Of a stretch of DNA of 64,000 bases, positions 45,516 through 56,891 are shown in pieces. Position numbers and translations under genes: made by a program. Source of the DNA: Bartonella taylorii 8TBB (GTDB lineage Bacteria > Pseudomonadota > Alphaproteobacteria > Rhizobiales > Rhizobiaceae); assembly GCF_902825155.1 (NCBI RefSeq), contig NZ_CADEAG010000006.1, positions 1 to 64,000 on the forward strand, in the 5' to 3' direction. The notes beneath the pieces are model-generated. The model saw nothing but the letters and a program-made list of their open reading frames with translations. It was not told the origin of the DNA and searched no databases. Numbering within the stretch: position 1 is the first letter of the stretch; the number at the start of each line of letters is the position of its first letter.

Positions 45516-47438
45516 TCATACTCGACTTTTCTGCACTGTCCGAATTTTGCGTCCCAAAGCAGTAAAAACCGTGTTGATAATACCAACAGCATCAAGTCCT
45601 ATACGTGAAAGAACTTTCTCTGGTGAACCATGATTTAAATATTCGTCAGGAAGTTTTAATGTACGAACTTTCAAACCATGCTCTAAGAGCCCTTCTTGTG
45701 CCAAAAACTGCAATAAGTGCGCTCCAAATCCACCCATTGCGCCTTCTTCAATTGTCACTAATACTTCATGTTCACGTGCCAAACGACGCATCAAATCCTT
45801 ATCCAAAGGTTTTGCAAACCGCGCATCCGCAACCGTCGTAGACAACCCTTCTTCTTCCAACATACCAGCAGCCATCAACACTTCCGACATCCGCGTTCCA
45901 AAACAAACCAAAGCTATCCTGCTTCCTTCACGCAAAATACGCCCTTTTCCAATCTCTAATAACTCACCACGCTCAGGTAAATCGATGCCAACACCTTCAC
46001 CACGCGGATAACGAAAAGAAAGTGGCCCCTGATCATAAGCTGCAGCAGTACGTACCATATGCATCAATTCAACTTCATCAGAAGGCGCCATAACAACAAA
46101 TTCAGGAAGAGTGGACAAAAAAACAATATCAAAACTGCCAGCATGTGTCGCACCGTCTGCCCCTACAAAACCTGCTCGATCAATCGCAAAACGCACCGGT
46201 AATTTTTGAATCGATACATCGTGGATAATCTGATCATAAGCGCGCTGTAAAAAAGTAGAATAAATCGCGACAAAAGGCTTATACCCTTCACAAGCAATAC
46301 CAGCCGCAAAGGTTACGGCATGCTGCTCAGCAATACCAACATCAAACATTCTTTCAGGAAATTTTTCAGCGAAAGCATCGAGGCCCGTTCCAGTAGGCAT
46401 TGCCGCCGTTATACCTATAATCTTATCATCATGACTGGCTTCCTCTATTAAAGCCTTAGAAAACACCTTGGTATAGGAAAGAGAATTACTTTTTGTTTTA
46501 GTCTGTTTGCCTGTAACAATATCAAAACTATTAACACCATGATATTTATCCGATGCTGCTTCTGCAGGTGCATAACCCTTACCCTTACGGGTTACTACAT
46601 GTACCAAAACAGGACCATAGGGATATTCACGAACATTTTTCAAAACAGGCAATAGATGCTCTAAATTATGGCCATCTATTGGTCCAACATAGTAAAAGCC
46701 AAGTTCATCAAATAAAGTTCCTCCGACCAAAAAACCACGGGCAAACTCCTCTGAACGACGCGCCTTCTCCCCAAAAAACTTTGGCAATTTTTTGCTGAGC
46801 ACTTTTACCCGTTCACGCAAGCTGCGGTAAGCGGGACGAGAAACCAACCGTGCAAGATGAGCACTCATGGCACCCGTAGGAGGCGCAATAGACATATCAT
46901 TATCATTAAGGATAACAATCAAGCGTGCATCCAAAGCACCAGCATTATTCATCGCTTCATAAGCCATGCCAGCAGACATAGCACCATCACCAATTACAGA
47001 AATAATATTCCGTCTTGTCTCCATCTTCAAAGCACTTGCCACCGACATCCCAAGGCCAGCTGAAATAGAAGTAGAAGAATGACCAGCTCCAAATGGATCA
47101 TACACACTTTCTGAACGCTTCGTAAAACCTGATAATCCACCCTCTTGACGCAATGTGCGAATTTTATCTCTACGCCCCGTCAAAATTTTATGGGGATAGG
47201 CTTGGTGACCAACATCCCAAATAATCCTATCTTCAGGTGTATTAAAGACATAATGCAACGCAACAGTGAGCTCAATAACACCGAGCCCTGCACCCAGATG
47301 ACCACCTGTTACAGAAACCGCATCAATTGTTTCTACCCGCAACTCATTAGCTAATTGTACCAAATCAGACTCAGGTAATGCCCGCAAATCTTGTGGTACA
47401 CAAATATAGTCAAGCAATGGCGTTAATGGCCTAGACAA
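45516..47438 (-). CDS. dxs: 1-deoxy-D-xylulose-5-phosphate synthase
   Basis: A 640-residue thiamine diphosphate enzyme that condenses pyruvate with glyceraldehyde 3-phosphate, the entry to the MEP pathway. The TPP-binding motif [16 protein letters not shown] and the catalytic glutamate region [18 protein letters not shown] are intact. [13 protein letters not shown] also matches. It is cotranscribed with tlyA and the RNA methyltransferase gene; the xseB gene lies about 230 bases upstream on the same strand. Confidence 0.97.
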   Translation of the reverse strand: MSRPLTPLLDYICVPQDLRALPESDLVQLANELRVETIDAVSVTGGHLGAGLGVIELTVALHYVFNTPEDRIIWDVGHQAYPHKILTGRRDKIRTLRQEGGLSGFTKRSESVYDPFGAGHSSTSISAGLGMSVASALKMETRRNIISVIGDGAMSAGMAYEAMNNAGALDARLIVILNDNDMSIAPPTGAMSAHLARLVSRPAYRSLRERVKVLSKKLPKFFGEKARRSEEFARGFLVGGTLFDELGFYYVGPIDGHNLEHLLPVLKNVREYPYGPVLVHVVTRKGKGYAPAEAASDKYHGVNSFDIVTGKQTKTKSNSLSYTKVFSKALIEEASHDDKIIGITAAMPTGTGLDAFAEKFPERMFDVGIAEQHAVTFAAGIACEGYKPFVAIYSTFLQRAYDQIIHDVSIQKLPVRFAIDRAGFVGADGATHAGSFDIVFLSTLPEFVVMAPSDEVELMHMVRTAAAYDQGPLSFRYPRGEGVGIDLPERGELLEIGKGRILREGSRIALVCFGTRMSEVLMAAGMLEEEGLSTTVADARFAKPLDKDLMRRLAREHEVLVTIEEGAMGGFGAHLLQFLAQEGLLEHGLKVRTLKLPDEYLNHGSPEKVLSRIGLDAVGIINTVFTALGRKIRTVQKSRV

Positions 47439-47669
47439 AAGAAACTCCTTATATCTATTTTATCAAGAGAGCGAGATGAAGTTACACACCTTTCCTTACT
47501 TTATTCATAGTGTGTTCTATTTTTTACTGAAATAGTTTATCTGTTTGAAATTATCTACAGATTTTCCCGTTTCTAGCCCATTTCATAAAAAAGAAACTCC
47601 TCAAACCTGTTCTTTGTAAATGAAGTTTTACCCCTTATAACCCAACAAATACAGAAAAATTACTGAATC

Positions 47670-47924
47670 TCATTCAGAATCTAGAGGCTCTACACCTTCC
47701 GGAATACCTTTATCTGAAAGCTGAATCTTCTCAACTTTTGCCTCAGCCACTTTCAAGAGTTTCTCACAATGTTTTTTAAGAGCTTCACCACGCTCATAAA
47801 TATCAATTGATTGTTCTAAAGGAACATCCCCACGTTCCAAATTTTCAACTATAACCTCAAGCTGCTTGAGTGCTTCCTCAAAACTTAATGCAGTAACATC
47901 TCCCTTTTGTATCTCTTTTTTCAT
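47670..47924 (-). CDS. xseB: Exodeoxyribonuclease VII small subunit
   Basis: An 84-residue helical protein. It matches XseB along its length: [56 protein letters not shown]. It forms the nuclease with XseA, which is not in the window. GAGG five bases before ATG 47924 sets the start; the longer frame reads back into ribB. It lies just downstream of ribB and upstream of dxs, the usual rhizobial order xseB-dxs. Confidence 0.95.
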   Translation of the reverse strand: MKKEIQKGDVTALSFEEALKQLEVIVENLERGDVPLEQSIDIYERGEALKKHCEKLLKVAEAKVEKIQLSDKGIPEGVEPLDSE

Positions 47925-47931
47925 ATAAACC

Positions 47932-49038
47932 TCATAAGATATCTGTTCTAGATATGCGAATTCCAAACCCCTCTAAACCAACATAATGACGTTCTTTAGA
48001 AGCATAAACAATAACGGAACTAATCCCTAAATGTTTTAGAATTTGCGCTCCTAAACCAATTTGGCGCCATTCTTCTTCGCGTTCAATCGCCTGCACATGG
48101 TCCTCTAAACCTCTCATTGCCATTGCCTGACTGTCAATAAATGATTGCACACCAATGGATCCTTCACGCAAATAAACAAACACACCACGTTTCTCTTCTT
48201 TCACCATACGCCGCATGATAACTGCAATCTCTGAAGATTGACCAAAAACATCGTTTATAATGTTTTCGCGATGCAAACGCACAGGAATATCTTCACCATC
48301 ACGAACATCACCAAAAACGATTGCAATATGCTGAACATTTTCCCAAGGAAGTTGATAACTTTGAAGAACAGCTGTCCCTGCCAATGTTTCAATAGGCATT
48401 TCTCCAACATGCCTAATCAACATCTCTTTACGTTGGCGGTAGGCAATAAGATCAGCAACCGTAATCATATGCAATTTGTGATCTTGCGCAAATTTTGTAA
48501 CCTCATCTCCATGTTTAACACTGCCATCGTCATTAACCAATTCACCGATCACGCCAACTTGTGGCAAACTAGCTAATTTACATAAATCAACTGCGGCCTC
48601 CGTGTGGCCTGAACGCATAAGGACCCCTCCTTCATGCGCAATCAAAGGAAAAATATGTCCTGGACGAATAAAATCGCTCGCACCAGCATTTGAGTTCGCA
48701 AGATTACGGACCGCTAATGCGCGATCGTGTGCTGAAATACCTGTCGTTATTCCATGTTTAAAATCAACAGTAACAGTAAATTGGGTACGGTGCGCTGAAT
48801 TATTATCTGGTACCATAGGCGCAAGATTAAACCGTTGTGCTTCTTCTTTTGGCATAGGTGCACAAACAATCCCCGTTGTGTGACGAATGATAAATGCCAT
48901 CTTTTCTTCTGTACAATGAACAGCTGCAACTGTTAAATCACCTTCGTTTTCGCGACCATAATCATCTGTAACCACAACAATTTCACCGCGTTCAAAAGCC
49001 CTAATGGCAGAAACAATTTTTTTCTGATCATACGTCAT
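47932..49038 (-). CDS. ribB: 3,4-dihydroxy-2-butanone 4-phosphate synthase with degenerate RibA-like domain
   Basis: About 368 residues in two domains. The N-terminal RibB domain (1-205) is complete, with [25 protein letters not shown] and [15 protein letters not shown], and makes the four-carbon unit of riboflavin. The C-terminal 160 residues have the fold outline of GTP cyclohydrolase II, but the zinc cysteines (normally C-x10-C-x-C) are absent: the corresponding segment reads [20 protein letters not shown]. That half should not be catalytic. AAAGGAACGT before ATG 49038 sets the start. aroC ends ten bases upstream; xseB follows directly downstream. Confidence 0.92.
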   Translation of the reverse strand: MTYDQKKIVSAIRAFERGEIVVVTDDYGRENEGDLTVAAVHCTEEKMAFIIRHTTGIVCAPMPKEEAQRFNLAPMVPDNNSAHRTQFTVTVDFKHGITTGISAHDRALAVRNLANSNAGASDFIRPGHIFPLIAHEGGVLMRSGHTEAAVDLCKLASLPQVGVIGELVNDDGSVKHGDEVTKFAQDHKLHMITVADLIAYRQRKEMLIRHVGEMPIETLAGTAVLQSYQLPWENVQHIAIVFGDVRDGEDIPVRLHRENIINDVFGQSSEIAVIMRRMVKEEKRGVFVYLREGSIGVQSFIDSQAMAMRGLEDHVQAIEREEEWRQIGLGAQILKHLGISSVIVYASKERHYVGLEGFGIRISRTDIL

Positions 49039-49048
49039 TACGTTCCTT

Positions 49049-50143
49049 TCAACCACAACCAACCTGACCCCGATGCCTTAAATAATGATCAGCAATCGCA
49101 CAAGCAACCATCGCTTCCCCAACAGGAACAGCACGAACCCCCACACACGGATCATGACGCCCTTTCGTTATAACATCTACATTATTACCATCAATATCAA
49201 TTGAACACCGAGGCGTTAAAATTGATGACGTAGGCTTCACAGCAAAACGTGCAACAATTGGCTGTCCAGTCGATATTCCACCTAGAATGCCGCCAGCATG
49301 ATTAGATAAAAAAAGTGGTTTCCCATCACTTCCCATACGCATTTCATCTGCATTTTCTTCTCCTCTCAGGCGAGCTACTGCAAAACCATCCCCTATTTCA
49401 ACACCCTTCACCGCATTAATTGACATGAGTAATGATGCAATATCTTGGTCAAGCTTTGCGTAAATAGGTGCCCCTAACCCCGCTGGAACATTTTCTGCAA
49501 TAATCTCAATAAGAGCACCAACAGATGAACCAGCTTTCCGTAATTTATCGATATAATCACTAAAAACATGCACTATTTCTGCATCAGGTGTAAAAAAAGG
49601 ATTGTTATCAACTTCTAACCAATCCCAACGATCGCGATTAATATTATGAGGACCAATTGCTACCACTGCTCCCCGTATTATCAAACCAGGAACAATTTTA
49701 CGAGCAACAGCACCTGCCGCAACACGTGCTGCCGTCTCACGCGCTGAAGCCCGTCCACCACCCCGAAAATCACGGATACCATATTTAATATCGTAAGTAT
49801 AATCTGCATGACCAGGACGATACTGATGGGCAATTGAGCCATAATCCTTAGAACGCTGATCTGTATTTCGAATCAAGAGGGAAATTGGCGTACCCGTTGT
49901 CACCAATGTCATCCCATCGTCCTGAACAATAGTCCCTGACAGTACTTCTACTTGGTCCAGTTCTCGCCGCTGCGTTGTATATTGGGATTGTCCTGGTCTA
50001 CGTTTATCAAGATAGGCTTGAATTTCTGAAAGAGTAAAAGTAATTCCCGGAGGACAACCATCGATAACACATCCAAGAGCAGCGCCATGACTTTCACCCC
50101 ATGTCGTTACACGAAACAAATGACCAAATGTATTATGCGACAT
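49049..50143 (-). CDS. aroC: Chorismate synthase
   Basis: A 364-residue enzyme that uses reduced FMN to make chorismate from EPSP. Signature segments: [20 protein letters not shown] at the N-terminus, [33 protein letters not shown], and the FMN and substrate region [20 protein letters not shown]. Length is normal. Part of the long minus-strand run fabI-aroC-ribB-xseB. Confidence 0.97.
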   Translation of the reverse strand: MSHNTFGHLFRVTTWGESHGAALGCVIDGCPPGITFTLSEIQAYLDKRRPGQSQYTTQRRELDQVEVLSGTIVQDDGMTLVTTGTPISLLIRNTDQRSKDYGSIAHQYRPGHADYTYDIKYGIRDFRGGGRASARETAARVAAGAVARKIVPGLIIRGAVVAIGPHNINRDRWDWLEVDNNPFFTPDAEIVHVFSDYIDKLRKAGSSVGALIEIIAENVPAGLGAPIYAKLDQDIASLLMSINAVKGVEIGDGFAVARLRGEENADEMRMGSDGKPLFLSNHAGGILGGISTGQPIVARFAVKPTSSILTPRCSIDIDGNNVDVITKGRHDPCVGVRAVPVGEAMVACAIADHYLRHRGQVGCG

Positions 50144-50259
50144 AAAAAATGACCCGCTTCTCCGTCAAATATAAGCAACTACAGCCTTTTTCAAAGAATA
50201 TCATGGCCGTTAAATTCGGTTAAATCACCGTTGTCAAAGAAGGTTTTATAAACCAAACT

Positions 50260-51078
50260 TTATTCTTTAACGACAGAAATGTCTGGTGCATCGACAGCTT
50301 TCATACCTATGATATTATAACCTGAATCCACATGATGCACTTCACCCGTAACAGAACGAGACAAATCTGAAAGAAAGTAAAGCGCAGAATCACCTACCTC
50401 TTCAATTGTCACCGTACGACGTAAAGGAGCATTATATTCATTCCATTTCAAGATATAACGAAAATCACCAATGCCCGAAGCAGCTAACGTTTTGATTGGT
50501 CCAGCAGATAGAGCATTAACACGAATATGCTGAGGACCTAAATCCACTGCTAGATATTTTACGCTCGCTTCAAGAGCTGCTTTTGCTACTCCCATTACAT
50601 TATAATTAGGAACAACCTTTTCTGCACCATAATAGCTCAGTGTTAAAATTGAACCACCGTCCGACATTAATTTCTCTGCACGCTTCACCAAAGCTGTTAA
50701 GGAATAAACGGAAATATTCATGGTCATCATAAAATTCGATTCGCTAATATCAATATAACGACCACTTAATTCATCTTTATCAGAAAAACCAATAGCATGA
50801 ACTAAAAAATCGAGTTTGCCCCATTTCCTCTCTATTACTTTAAAGACCGCATCAATAGATGCACTATCAGAGACATCACAATGCCCACAAACTAATCCTT
50901 TTACTTCCTCAGCCAAAGGCTCAACACGTTTCCTCATTGCTTCTCCCTGATAGGTAAAAGCAAGCTCTGCTCCTGCTGCACTCGCCGCTTTAGCTATTCC
51001 CCAAGCGATTGAGCGATTATTGGCCAATCCTAAAATTAAACCACGCTTACCGTACAATAAACCATTACCCTTAGACAT
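50260..51078 (-). CDS. fabI: Enoyl-ACP reductase (NADH)
   Basis: A 272-residue short-chain dehydrogenase-type reductase, last step of fatty-acid chain elongation. The nucleotide loop is GLANNRSIAWGIAKA, and the FabI-type catalytic tyrosine-x6-lysine is Y-N-V-M-G-V-A-K in YNVMGVAKAALEASVKYLA. The preceding YYGAEKVVPNY is also FabI-like. ATG 51078 (MSKGNGLL) is preferred over the GTG two codons upstream. AroC lies downstream, the dnaJ-like gene upstream. Confidence 0.94.
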   Translation of the reverse strand: MSKGNGLLYGKRGLILGLANNRSIAWGIAKAASAAGAELAFTYQGEAMRKRVEPLAEEVKGLVCGHCDVSDSASIDAVFKVIERKWGKLDFLVHAIGFSDKDELSGRYIDISESNFMMTMNISVYSLTALVKRAEKLMSDGGSILTLSYYGAEKVVPNYNVMGVAKAALEASVKYLAVDLGPQHIRVNALSAGPIKTLAASGIGDFRYILKWNEYNAPLRRTVTIEEVGDSALYFLSDLSRSVTGEVHHVDSGYNIIGMKAVDAPDISVVKE

Positions 51079-51199
51079 CAGCACTGTCCCATTGTTACTT
51101 AAAATTAATATTATTTATCTGCCTATGGCATAGGTCAACTTTTTCTTCAAGCAATTGGTTTAAAATCAAAAAAAACTATGCTTGTATATAATTCAAAAA

Positions 51200-52102
51200 T
51201 TAACCTTGTCGCATCTGCAGAAACTGTTCTAATGCTGCATCTCCACCTTCCGGCAACATAACACGAACATGCACATAAAGATCATCTCTTTTGCCGTTTT
51301 TTAAACGAAGTCCTTTTCCTTTCAACCGTAAAACACGATCAGAGCTTGACCAAGCTGGAATAGTTAAAACCACGCGCCCTTCCAAAGTCTCAACTTCTTC
51401 TTTTGCTCCCAAAACAGCATGTGTAAGGGGGACTGGTAAGTCAAGATGGAGTGCCCTTCCTTCAACCCGTAAACGAGGATGTTTTTGAATATGTATAGTT
51501 ACCAACGCATCTCCTGCTTGTCCATAAGCCACCTCTTCTCCTTGGCCTTTTAAGCGAATAATTTGACCATCTTCAACATAATCTGGAAGTTTAATTTTTA
51601 ACTTTTTCCCATTAGGAAAAACAGCTTCCACCTTTTCTGCACCAACCATCTGCTCCAATGTGACAGAAAGATTGGCACGAACATGCGCCCCTTGTTGAGG
51701 TCTACTATATTGAGCAGAATTCGAAAAACCTCCTCCTCTTCCAAATAGATCGCGAAAAATATCACTCGCATCAAAACCTGCACCACCTGAAGAACCAAAA
51801 TCAAAACCTTTCGCTCCTCCTGAAAAAGGATTATGACTATTTCTAAAGTTTTCACCAGTGCCATAGGCTTGGTAAAGTGGTTTTCCCTCCATATCAATTT
51901 CACCACGGTCAAATTGTGCTTTTTTGTCTTTATCACCTATAATTTCATAGGCTTGATTAATTTCAGAAAACTTTTCTTTAGCCTTTGCATCATCCATATT
52001 GTGATCTGGATGATATTTCTTCGCTAATCTTCTGAATGCCGACTTAATCTCTTGTGGTTTCGCGGTACGTGCCACACCCAGAATCGTGTACGGATCACGC
52101 AT
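51200..52102 (-). CDS. DnaJ-like co-chaperone (CbpA type)
   Basis: A 300-residue J-domain protein. The J domain fills residues 1-65 with the HPD motif in KKYHPDHN. A glycine/phenylalanine-rich stretch (90-130, [18 protein letters not shown]) follows, then two substrate-binding beta domains (140-290). The zinc finger of DnaJ itself is missing, so it is a class B (CbpA-like) protein that works with DnaK. It is transcribed toward fabI. Confidence 0.9.
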   Translation of the reverse strand: MRDPYTILGVARTAKPQEIKSAFRRLAKKYHPDHNMDDAKAKEKFSEINQAYEIIGDKDKKAQFDRGEIDMEGKPLYQAYGTGENFRNSHNPFSGGAKGFDFGSSGGAGFDASDIFRDLFGRGGGFSNSAQYSRPQQGAHVRANLSVTLEQMVGAEKVEAVFPNGKKLKIKLPDYVEDGQIIRLKGQGEEVAYGQAGDALVTIHIQKHPRLRVEGRALHLDLPVPLTHAVLGAKEEVETLEGRVVLTIPAWSSSDRVLRLKGKGLRLKNGKRDDLYVHVRVMLPEGGDAALEQFLQMRQG

Positions 52103-52425
52103 ATTGCCCTCTTTTCAATTTTTGTGTTTTCAAAATATCAACTAATATGTTTTTCAATATCCCTCACAGCTTCACCAGTCTCTTCTAAAGAATGATTTTT
52201 TCTCTCTTTATATGTCTACAAAGAAACCAAAATACCAGATAAAATAAATATTTTATTTAATATAGTGCATTGTATTCTACGCTAAAAACAAAAATGATTA
52301 AGGAACCATACATAGTATATAACAGCATTGGCTTTTTGAAATAAGAGAAAAACAGCGCTTTATTCCTTAATGACAAAGTAAGTTAAAGAGTTTCTCATTC
52401 ATACTCACTGACATTTGGAGATCCT
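52103..52425. other. Divergent intergenic region between the dnaJ-like gene and pdxH
   Basis: About 320 bp, AT-rich, without a gene. Promoters of two divergent genes must lie here. Ribosome binding GGAGAT is just before pdxH. No other element is seen. Confidence 0.3.
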
Positions 52426-53049
52426 ATGAGCAATAAAATACAAACAGACGATGATTTTATGCAAATGCAAAAACCTTTTGCACTTTTTGCAAAGTGGCTT
52501 GAAGAAGCAACAGTGAGCGAAATCAATGATCCTAATGCTATGGCATTAGCAACAGTTGATGAAACGGGTTTGCCTAATGTTCGTATGGTTCTTCTCAAAG
52601 ATTACAGTTCCCAAGGCTTCGTCTTCTACACCAACTATGAAAGCCAAAAAGGACAAGAAATTTTAAAATCAATGAAAGCATCCTTGGGTTTTCATTGGAA
52701 ATCGCTTCGTCGTCAGGTCAGAATTCGAGGAGTTGTTGAAAAAGTTAGCACTCAAGAAGCAGATGCGTATTTCCAATCACGGCCACGTGGTAGCCGAATT
52801 GGTGCATGGGCATCCAAACAATCTCAACCATTAGAAAACCGTTTTGTTCTCGAAAAAGCAATTGCCCAATATACTACGCGTTATGCAATAGGAAACATCC
52901 CGCGTCCACCTTATTGGTCCGGATTTCGCGTTAAACCCCTTTCTATCGAATTCTGGCGTGATCGACCGTTTCGTTTACATGACCGCTTGCTTTTTACACG
53001 CGATTCTGTTGAACATGATGATTGGCAAAAGCAAAAACTTTACCCTTAA
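52426..53049 (+). CDS. pdxH: Pyridoxine/pyridoxamine 5'-phosphate oxidase
   Basis: A 207-residue FMN flavoprotein that makes pyridoxal phosphate. Signature segments: [64 protein letters not shown], and the C-terminal [15 protein letters not shown] and WQKQKLYP. All FMN-contacting regions are present and length is normal. A short decayed copy of its codons 70-91 lies about 450 bases downstream. Confidence 0.96.
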   Translation: MSNKIQTDDDFMQMQKPFALFAKWLEEATVSEINDPNAMALATVDETGLPNVRMVLLKDYSSQGFVFYTNYESQKGQEILKSMKASLGFHWKSLRRQVRIRGVVEKVSTQEADAYFQSRPRGSRIGAWASKQSQPLENRFVLEKAIAQYTTRYAIGNIPRPPYWSGFRVKPLSIEFWRDRPFRLHDRLLFTRDSVEHDDWQKQKLYP

Positions 53050-53654
53050 TTTAATGATTATGAAGACTTTTTTTCGGCGATTAGAAAACTCTTTGCTAAA
53101 ACAAATGAAGGAGTAGATCACTCAATTCAGTTTAAATGAAATGATTATACCTTCACTGTGAAATTCTGTTTATAATAATCTTTTGCCTACTGCATATTTT
53201 GAAAAAAATTAAAGTTATAAAGACTTATCTAAACGACAAGGTTGTATTCAGCAGACCCCTAGTGAAGTGATCTGCAATTTTTAAACGAAATATAAAAGAA
53301 TAAAATAATCTTGTGGCTTTCAATCCTGATGACGTAATTGGAAAAGTACAATTTGCATTAAGAAAAAAGTAGTTGATTCCGGCATCATCACGCAAATCTA
53401 TTTTTAGTTTATCCTAGATAAGCTGGTAAAATTCGACACAATTACAATTTTGCATAGAAAAGAGATCTAAGAATAACATAAAAAACTTAAATATGTAATG
53501 CAAAAAACTTATGAAAGTAAAGTTGAAAAATAAAAAATTTTAAAAACAATAAAAGCATCCTTAAGTTTTTATTTCCTTTACTTTCAGCATCACACAAGAC
53601 GTATACATTTCAGCATAACACAACACATGATTTTATTTATTGGCGCATTTTTTA
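53050..53654. other. Intergenic region with a decayed pdxH fragment
   Basis: About 605 bp without an intact gene. Bases 53506-53573 resemble pdxH 52633-52697: ATGAAAG, then AAATTTTAAAA, then AAAGCATCCTT and GTTTTTATT against GTTTTCATT. The match is broken by substitutions and small gaps. It looks like the relic of a partial duplication. The rest is AT-rich without recognised elements. Confidence 0.45.
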
Positions 53655-54662
53655 TTAAACTGTAGGATAAACCATCATCCATATACCACCGCATACCAAA
53701 CCAGCAAAAACCACGAAACCAATAAATGAGTTCGATTTGAAAAGCTTTAAGCATTGTGAACTATCATCTATATCAATAACTTTAATTTGAATAAACATAT
53801 GGATACTTGCCACAAAAATTCCCAAAAAACTAACAATGGGGACATTTGCCAAATAAAATGCTAAGCTGACAAGTATCACAAAGCCACTATATAAAAATAC
53901 TAAAGCTCGCTTGGTGCCCTTACCAAAGAGAAGTGCTGTAGAACGTACACCAACCGTAGCATCATCCTCTTTATCTTGATGCGCGTAAATTGTATCATAC
54001 CCTATCGTCCACAATATGGATCCTCCATAAAGTAAGATTGGCGCCCAATTCAGACTTCCATACACCACTGCCCAACCCATTAATGCCCCCCAATTAAATG
54101 CGACACCTAAGAAAAACTGCGGCCAATATGTTATGCGTTTCATAAAAGGATAAAGGGTAACCGCTATCAATGATGAAATACCTAGAAAAAAACTGTATCT
54201 ATTAAATTGCGATAAAACGCCCAAACCAACCAAACATTGCACCAATATAAAAAATTTTGCTTGAAGCCGACTCACATGGCCTGTTGGCAATGGGCGAGAA
54301 CGCGTTCTTTCCACCTGAGAATCAATTTTATGGTCAATAAGATCGTTCCAAGTACACCCAGCACCTCGCATAGCTATAGAACCTAGAAAAAAAAGAAAGA
54401 GATACCAAAACCAATGAAAGAGCATTGATAAAAGAGGCAATCGGTGCATTTCATAAGAGAGAAAGGCCATTGTCGTTGACCAGAAACAAGGCCACATCAA
54501 CAATTGCCATCCGATAGGTCGATCCCAACGTGCCAATTGAGCATAAAACCACAAAGAAGAAGGAAGAAAATGGTAGACCCACTGTTTGGAGGATGCATCC
54601 ATAACCCGCCCCTGATGCTCACAGGATTGAATATGTGCAATATTTTTACTTTTTTTCATCAA
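53655..54662 (-). CDS. ubiA: 4-hydroxybenzoate octaprenyltransferase
   Basis: A 335-residue membrane prenyltransferase of ubiquinone synthesis. The two aspartate-rich motifs are NDLIDHKIDSQVERTRSRPL (about residues 112-131) and GYDTIYAHQDKEDD (about 225-238), typical of UbiA. Eight or so transmembrane helices are predicted. Its prenyl substrate would come from the polyprenyl synthase encoded at the right edge of the window. It is divergent from purD. Confidence 0.95.
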   Translation of the reverse strand: MMKKSKNIAHIQSCEHQGRVMDASSKQWVYHFLPSSLWFYAQLARWDRPIGWQLLMWPCFWSTTMAFLSYEMHRLPLLSMLFHWFWYLFLFFLGSIAMRGAGCTWNDLIDHKIDSQVERTRSRPLPTGHVSRLQAKFFILVQCLVGLGVLSQFNRYSFFLGISSLIAVTLYPFMKRITYWPQFFLGVAFNWGALMGWAVVYGSLNWAPILLYGGSILWTIGYDTIYAHQDKEDDATVGVRSTALLFGKGTKRALVFLYSGFVILVSLAFYLANVPIVSFLGIFVASIHMFIQIKVIDIDDSSQCLKLFKSNSFIGFVVFAGLVCGGIWMMVYPTV

Positions 54663-54750
54663 ATAATTTTACCTTTGATCTTGCGATAGAGATATTTCAT
54701 TCTTATGACAAGAGCAATTATTTAATCATCTTCTATGATAGGAGCAAGCA

Positions 54751-56025
54751 ATGAACATCCTTCTTATTGGCTCAGGCGGACGAGAACACGCTTTAGCATG
54801 GAAAATAGCAGCTTCACCACTGCTAACAAAATTATATTGTGCTCCTGGAAATCCTGCAACAATGGAACTTGGGGAAAATATCGATTTAAACATTGATGAT
54901 CATCCTACCATCATTGAATTTTGTAAAACACATTTTATTGACCTCGTAGTTGTTGGGCCTGAAGCACCACTCGTTGCTGGTATAACAGACTCCCTTAACA
55001 AAGCTAATATTTGTGTATTTGGACCGACTCAAAAAGCTGCTCAATTAGAAGGTTCAAAAGCTTTCACAAAGGATTTATGCTACAAGAATAACATTCCTAC
55101 AGGAACTTACCAATGCTTTAATGATAGTATAAAAGCTAAAGCTTACATTCGTCAACAAGGTGTTCCTATTGTCATTAAAGCCGATGGCCTAGCTGCCGGT
55201 AAAGGTGTTATTGTTGCAACAACTGTAGAAGAAGCATTTAATGCGGTTGATGCTTGCTTTAAAAGTACATTTGGCAATACAGAAGAAAAAATTGTTGTAG
55301 AATCTTTTCTTGAGGGTGAAGAAGCAAGCTTCTTCTGTCTTTGTGATGGTAAAACTGCCCTTCCCTTTGGATCCGCTCAAGACCATAAACGTGTAGGTGA
55401 TGGAGATACTGGAGCCAATACCGGTGGCATGGGAGCTTATTCACCAGCCCCCATCATGACCGAGGAAATGGTTAGTCGTACCCTCAAAGAAATTGTTGAA
55501 CCAACTCTACACAGTATGAACGAAATGGGAGCTCCCTTTAAAGGTGTTCTCTTCGTTGGGTTGATGATAACGCAAAAAGGACCTGAATTAATTGAATTTA
55601 ACGTACGATTCGGCGATCCTGAATGTCAGGTTTTAATGATGCGTCTCAAAGATGATATTCTTCCACTTCTTCTTTCCGCGGCTCAAGGAAATCTTGCACA
55701 AAAAAAACTTCAATGGTCTGAAAAAGCTGCTTTGACTGTTGTTATGGCTGCAAAGGGTTACCCTGACTCTCCCCAAAAAGGTACTGTTATCCGCAATCTC
55801 GATAAGGTAAATGCTCTCCCTGATGTAAAAATTTTTCAAGCCGGCACAGCACTACGCAATGGAGAACTCATTGCTAATGGGGGACGCGTTTTAAACATAA
55901 CAGCAACAGGAAAAACCGTTATGCACGCGCAAAAACGCGCCTATGAAGCTGTTGATTGTATTGATTGGCCCGAAGGTTTTGTCCGTCGTGATATTGGATG
56001 GAGAGCCGTAGCGCGAAAAAGCTAA
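54751..56025 (+). CDS. purD: Phosphoribosylamine-glycine ligase
   Basis: A 424-residue ATP-grasp enzyme, second step of purine synthesis. Signature segments: [17 protein letters not shown] at the N-terminus, [50 protein letters not shown], and [15 protein letters not shown]. Length normal; AGGAGC precedes the ATG. It stands alone with a divergent promoter region shared with ubiA. Confidence 0.97.
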   Translation: MNILLIGSGGREHALAWKIAASPLLTKLYCAPGNPATMELGENIDLNIDDHPTIIEFCKTHFIDLVVVGPEAPLVAGITDSLNKANICVFGPTQKAAQLEGSKAFTKDLCYKNNIPTGTYQCFNDSIKAKAYIRQQGVPIVIKADGLAAGKGVIVATTVEEAFNAVDACFKSTFGNTEEKIVVESFLEGEEASFFCLCDGKTALPFGSAQDHKRVGDGDTGANTGGMGAYSPAPIMTEEMVSRTLKEIVEPTLHSMNEMGAPFKGVLFVGLMITQKGPELIEFNVRFGDPECQVLMMRLKDDILPLLLSAAQGNLAQKKLQWSEKAALTVVMAAKGYPDSPQKGTVIRNLDKVNALPDVKIFQAGTALRNGELIANGGRVLNITATGKTVMHAQKRAYEAVDCIDWPEGFVRRDIGWRAVARKS

Positions 56026-56208
56026 ACCCTTTGAATATTCCTTTTTATGATTTAATCCTTTCGCGTAATTTCGGAAAAAATAGCGAATTTTCCTTTGGAA
56101 AATAAAATATTACAAATAATTTATTCACGCCCACCATAAAACAGATAAAATACAAAATAGAGAAAAATAAACGCATATAGCAGCACAAGAGCAAAAAAAG
56201 AGTGCACA

Positions 56209-56742
56209 TCAAGACTTCTGTAACACAACCTGATTAGCAATCACCAATCGTAAACCCAACGGATTGTTATAACGAATTGAAAAGCATTTTTGTTTAGAAT
56301 GCAATGTTGTACAAAAAAATCGACGTAAATCAAAACGATCTTTGACAACCATGATGCGATTATCTTCATTGATCATAAGCATAGGAAGATCATAAGTATC
56401 TGACCATAATCGCCAATCCAGAAGAACATTATTTAAATCCCTAGAAACTAAAAGCGGGATGCACGCTTCTTCATCTGCATGAAACAGCTCTAATGCAACG
56501 GCTTTCTCTCCTGAATGCGTTTTTACAGTACGTGCTACAATTCCTTTGAAATGATAAGACGGTACTAAATGTGATAAGCTTGAAGGAGTATCCATTTTAA
56601 AAAAAACACCGCACTCACTTAACGAACAAATTATTTGATTGCCTGTTTTCGATGAAAAATACGCCGTTGTTTGCGGCAAATGGCACGGATCTAACCGAAA
56701 TTCAAGCACCGCTTTTGCCTGATTAAAGCATTGATTAGCCAT
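56209..56742 (-). CDS. DUF6101-type hypothetical protein
   Basis: A 177-residue soluble protein of unknown function. The order of motifs (FRLDPCHLPQTTAYFS, SYHFKGIVARTV, ALELFHADEEACIPLLVSRD, DWRLWSDTYDLPMLMI) resembles a family of Rhizobiales proteins named DUF6101. No signal peptide or catalytic motif is visible. It lies between purD and the FAD-linked oxidase and appears to have its own promoter region (56743-56891). Confidence 0.65.
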   Translation of the reverse strand: MANQCFNQAKAVLEFRLDPCHLPQTTAYFSSKTGNQIICSLSECGVFFKMDTPSSLSHLVPSYHFKGIVARTVKTHSGEKAVALELFHADEEACIPLLVSRDLNNVLLDWRLWSDTYDLPMLMINEDNRIMVVKDRFDLRRFFCTTLHSKQKCFSIRYNNPLGLRLVIANQVVLQKS

Positions 56743-56891
56743 ATACAGTGTCCCAATTTATCTGAACAATACACACCCTTTAACAGCTTTTCTCCATTTG
56801 ATTATTAAAAGATTGAATAAAAAACAACTGATTTCTTTTTTGGTTATTGAAATCTAAACGAAAACACATGACAAAATTCATCTTTCTTGAA

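Noticed and set aside
48238-48883. Plus-strand frames inside ribB and similar antisense frames across dxs, ppdK and thrB.
   Set aside because: Shadows of well-supported genes on the other strand.
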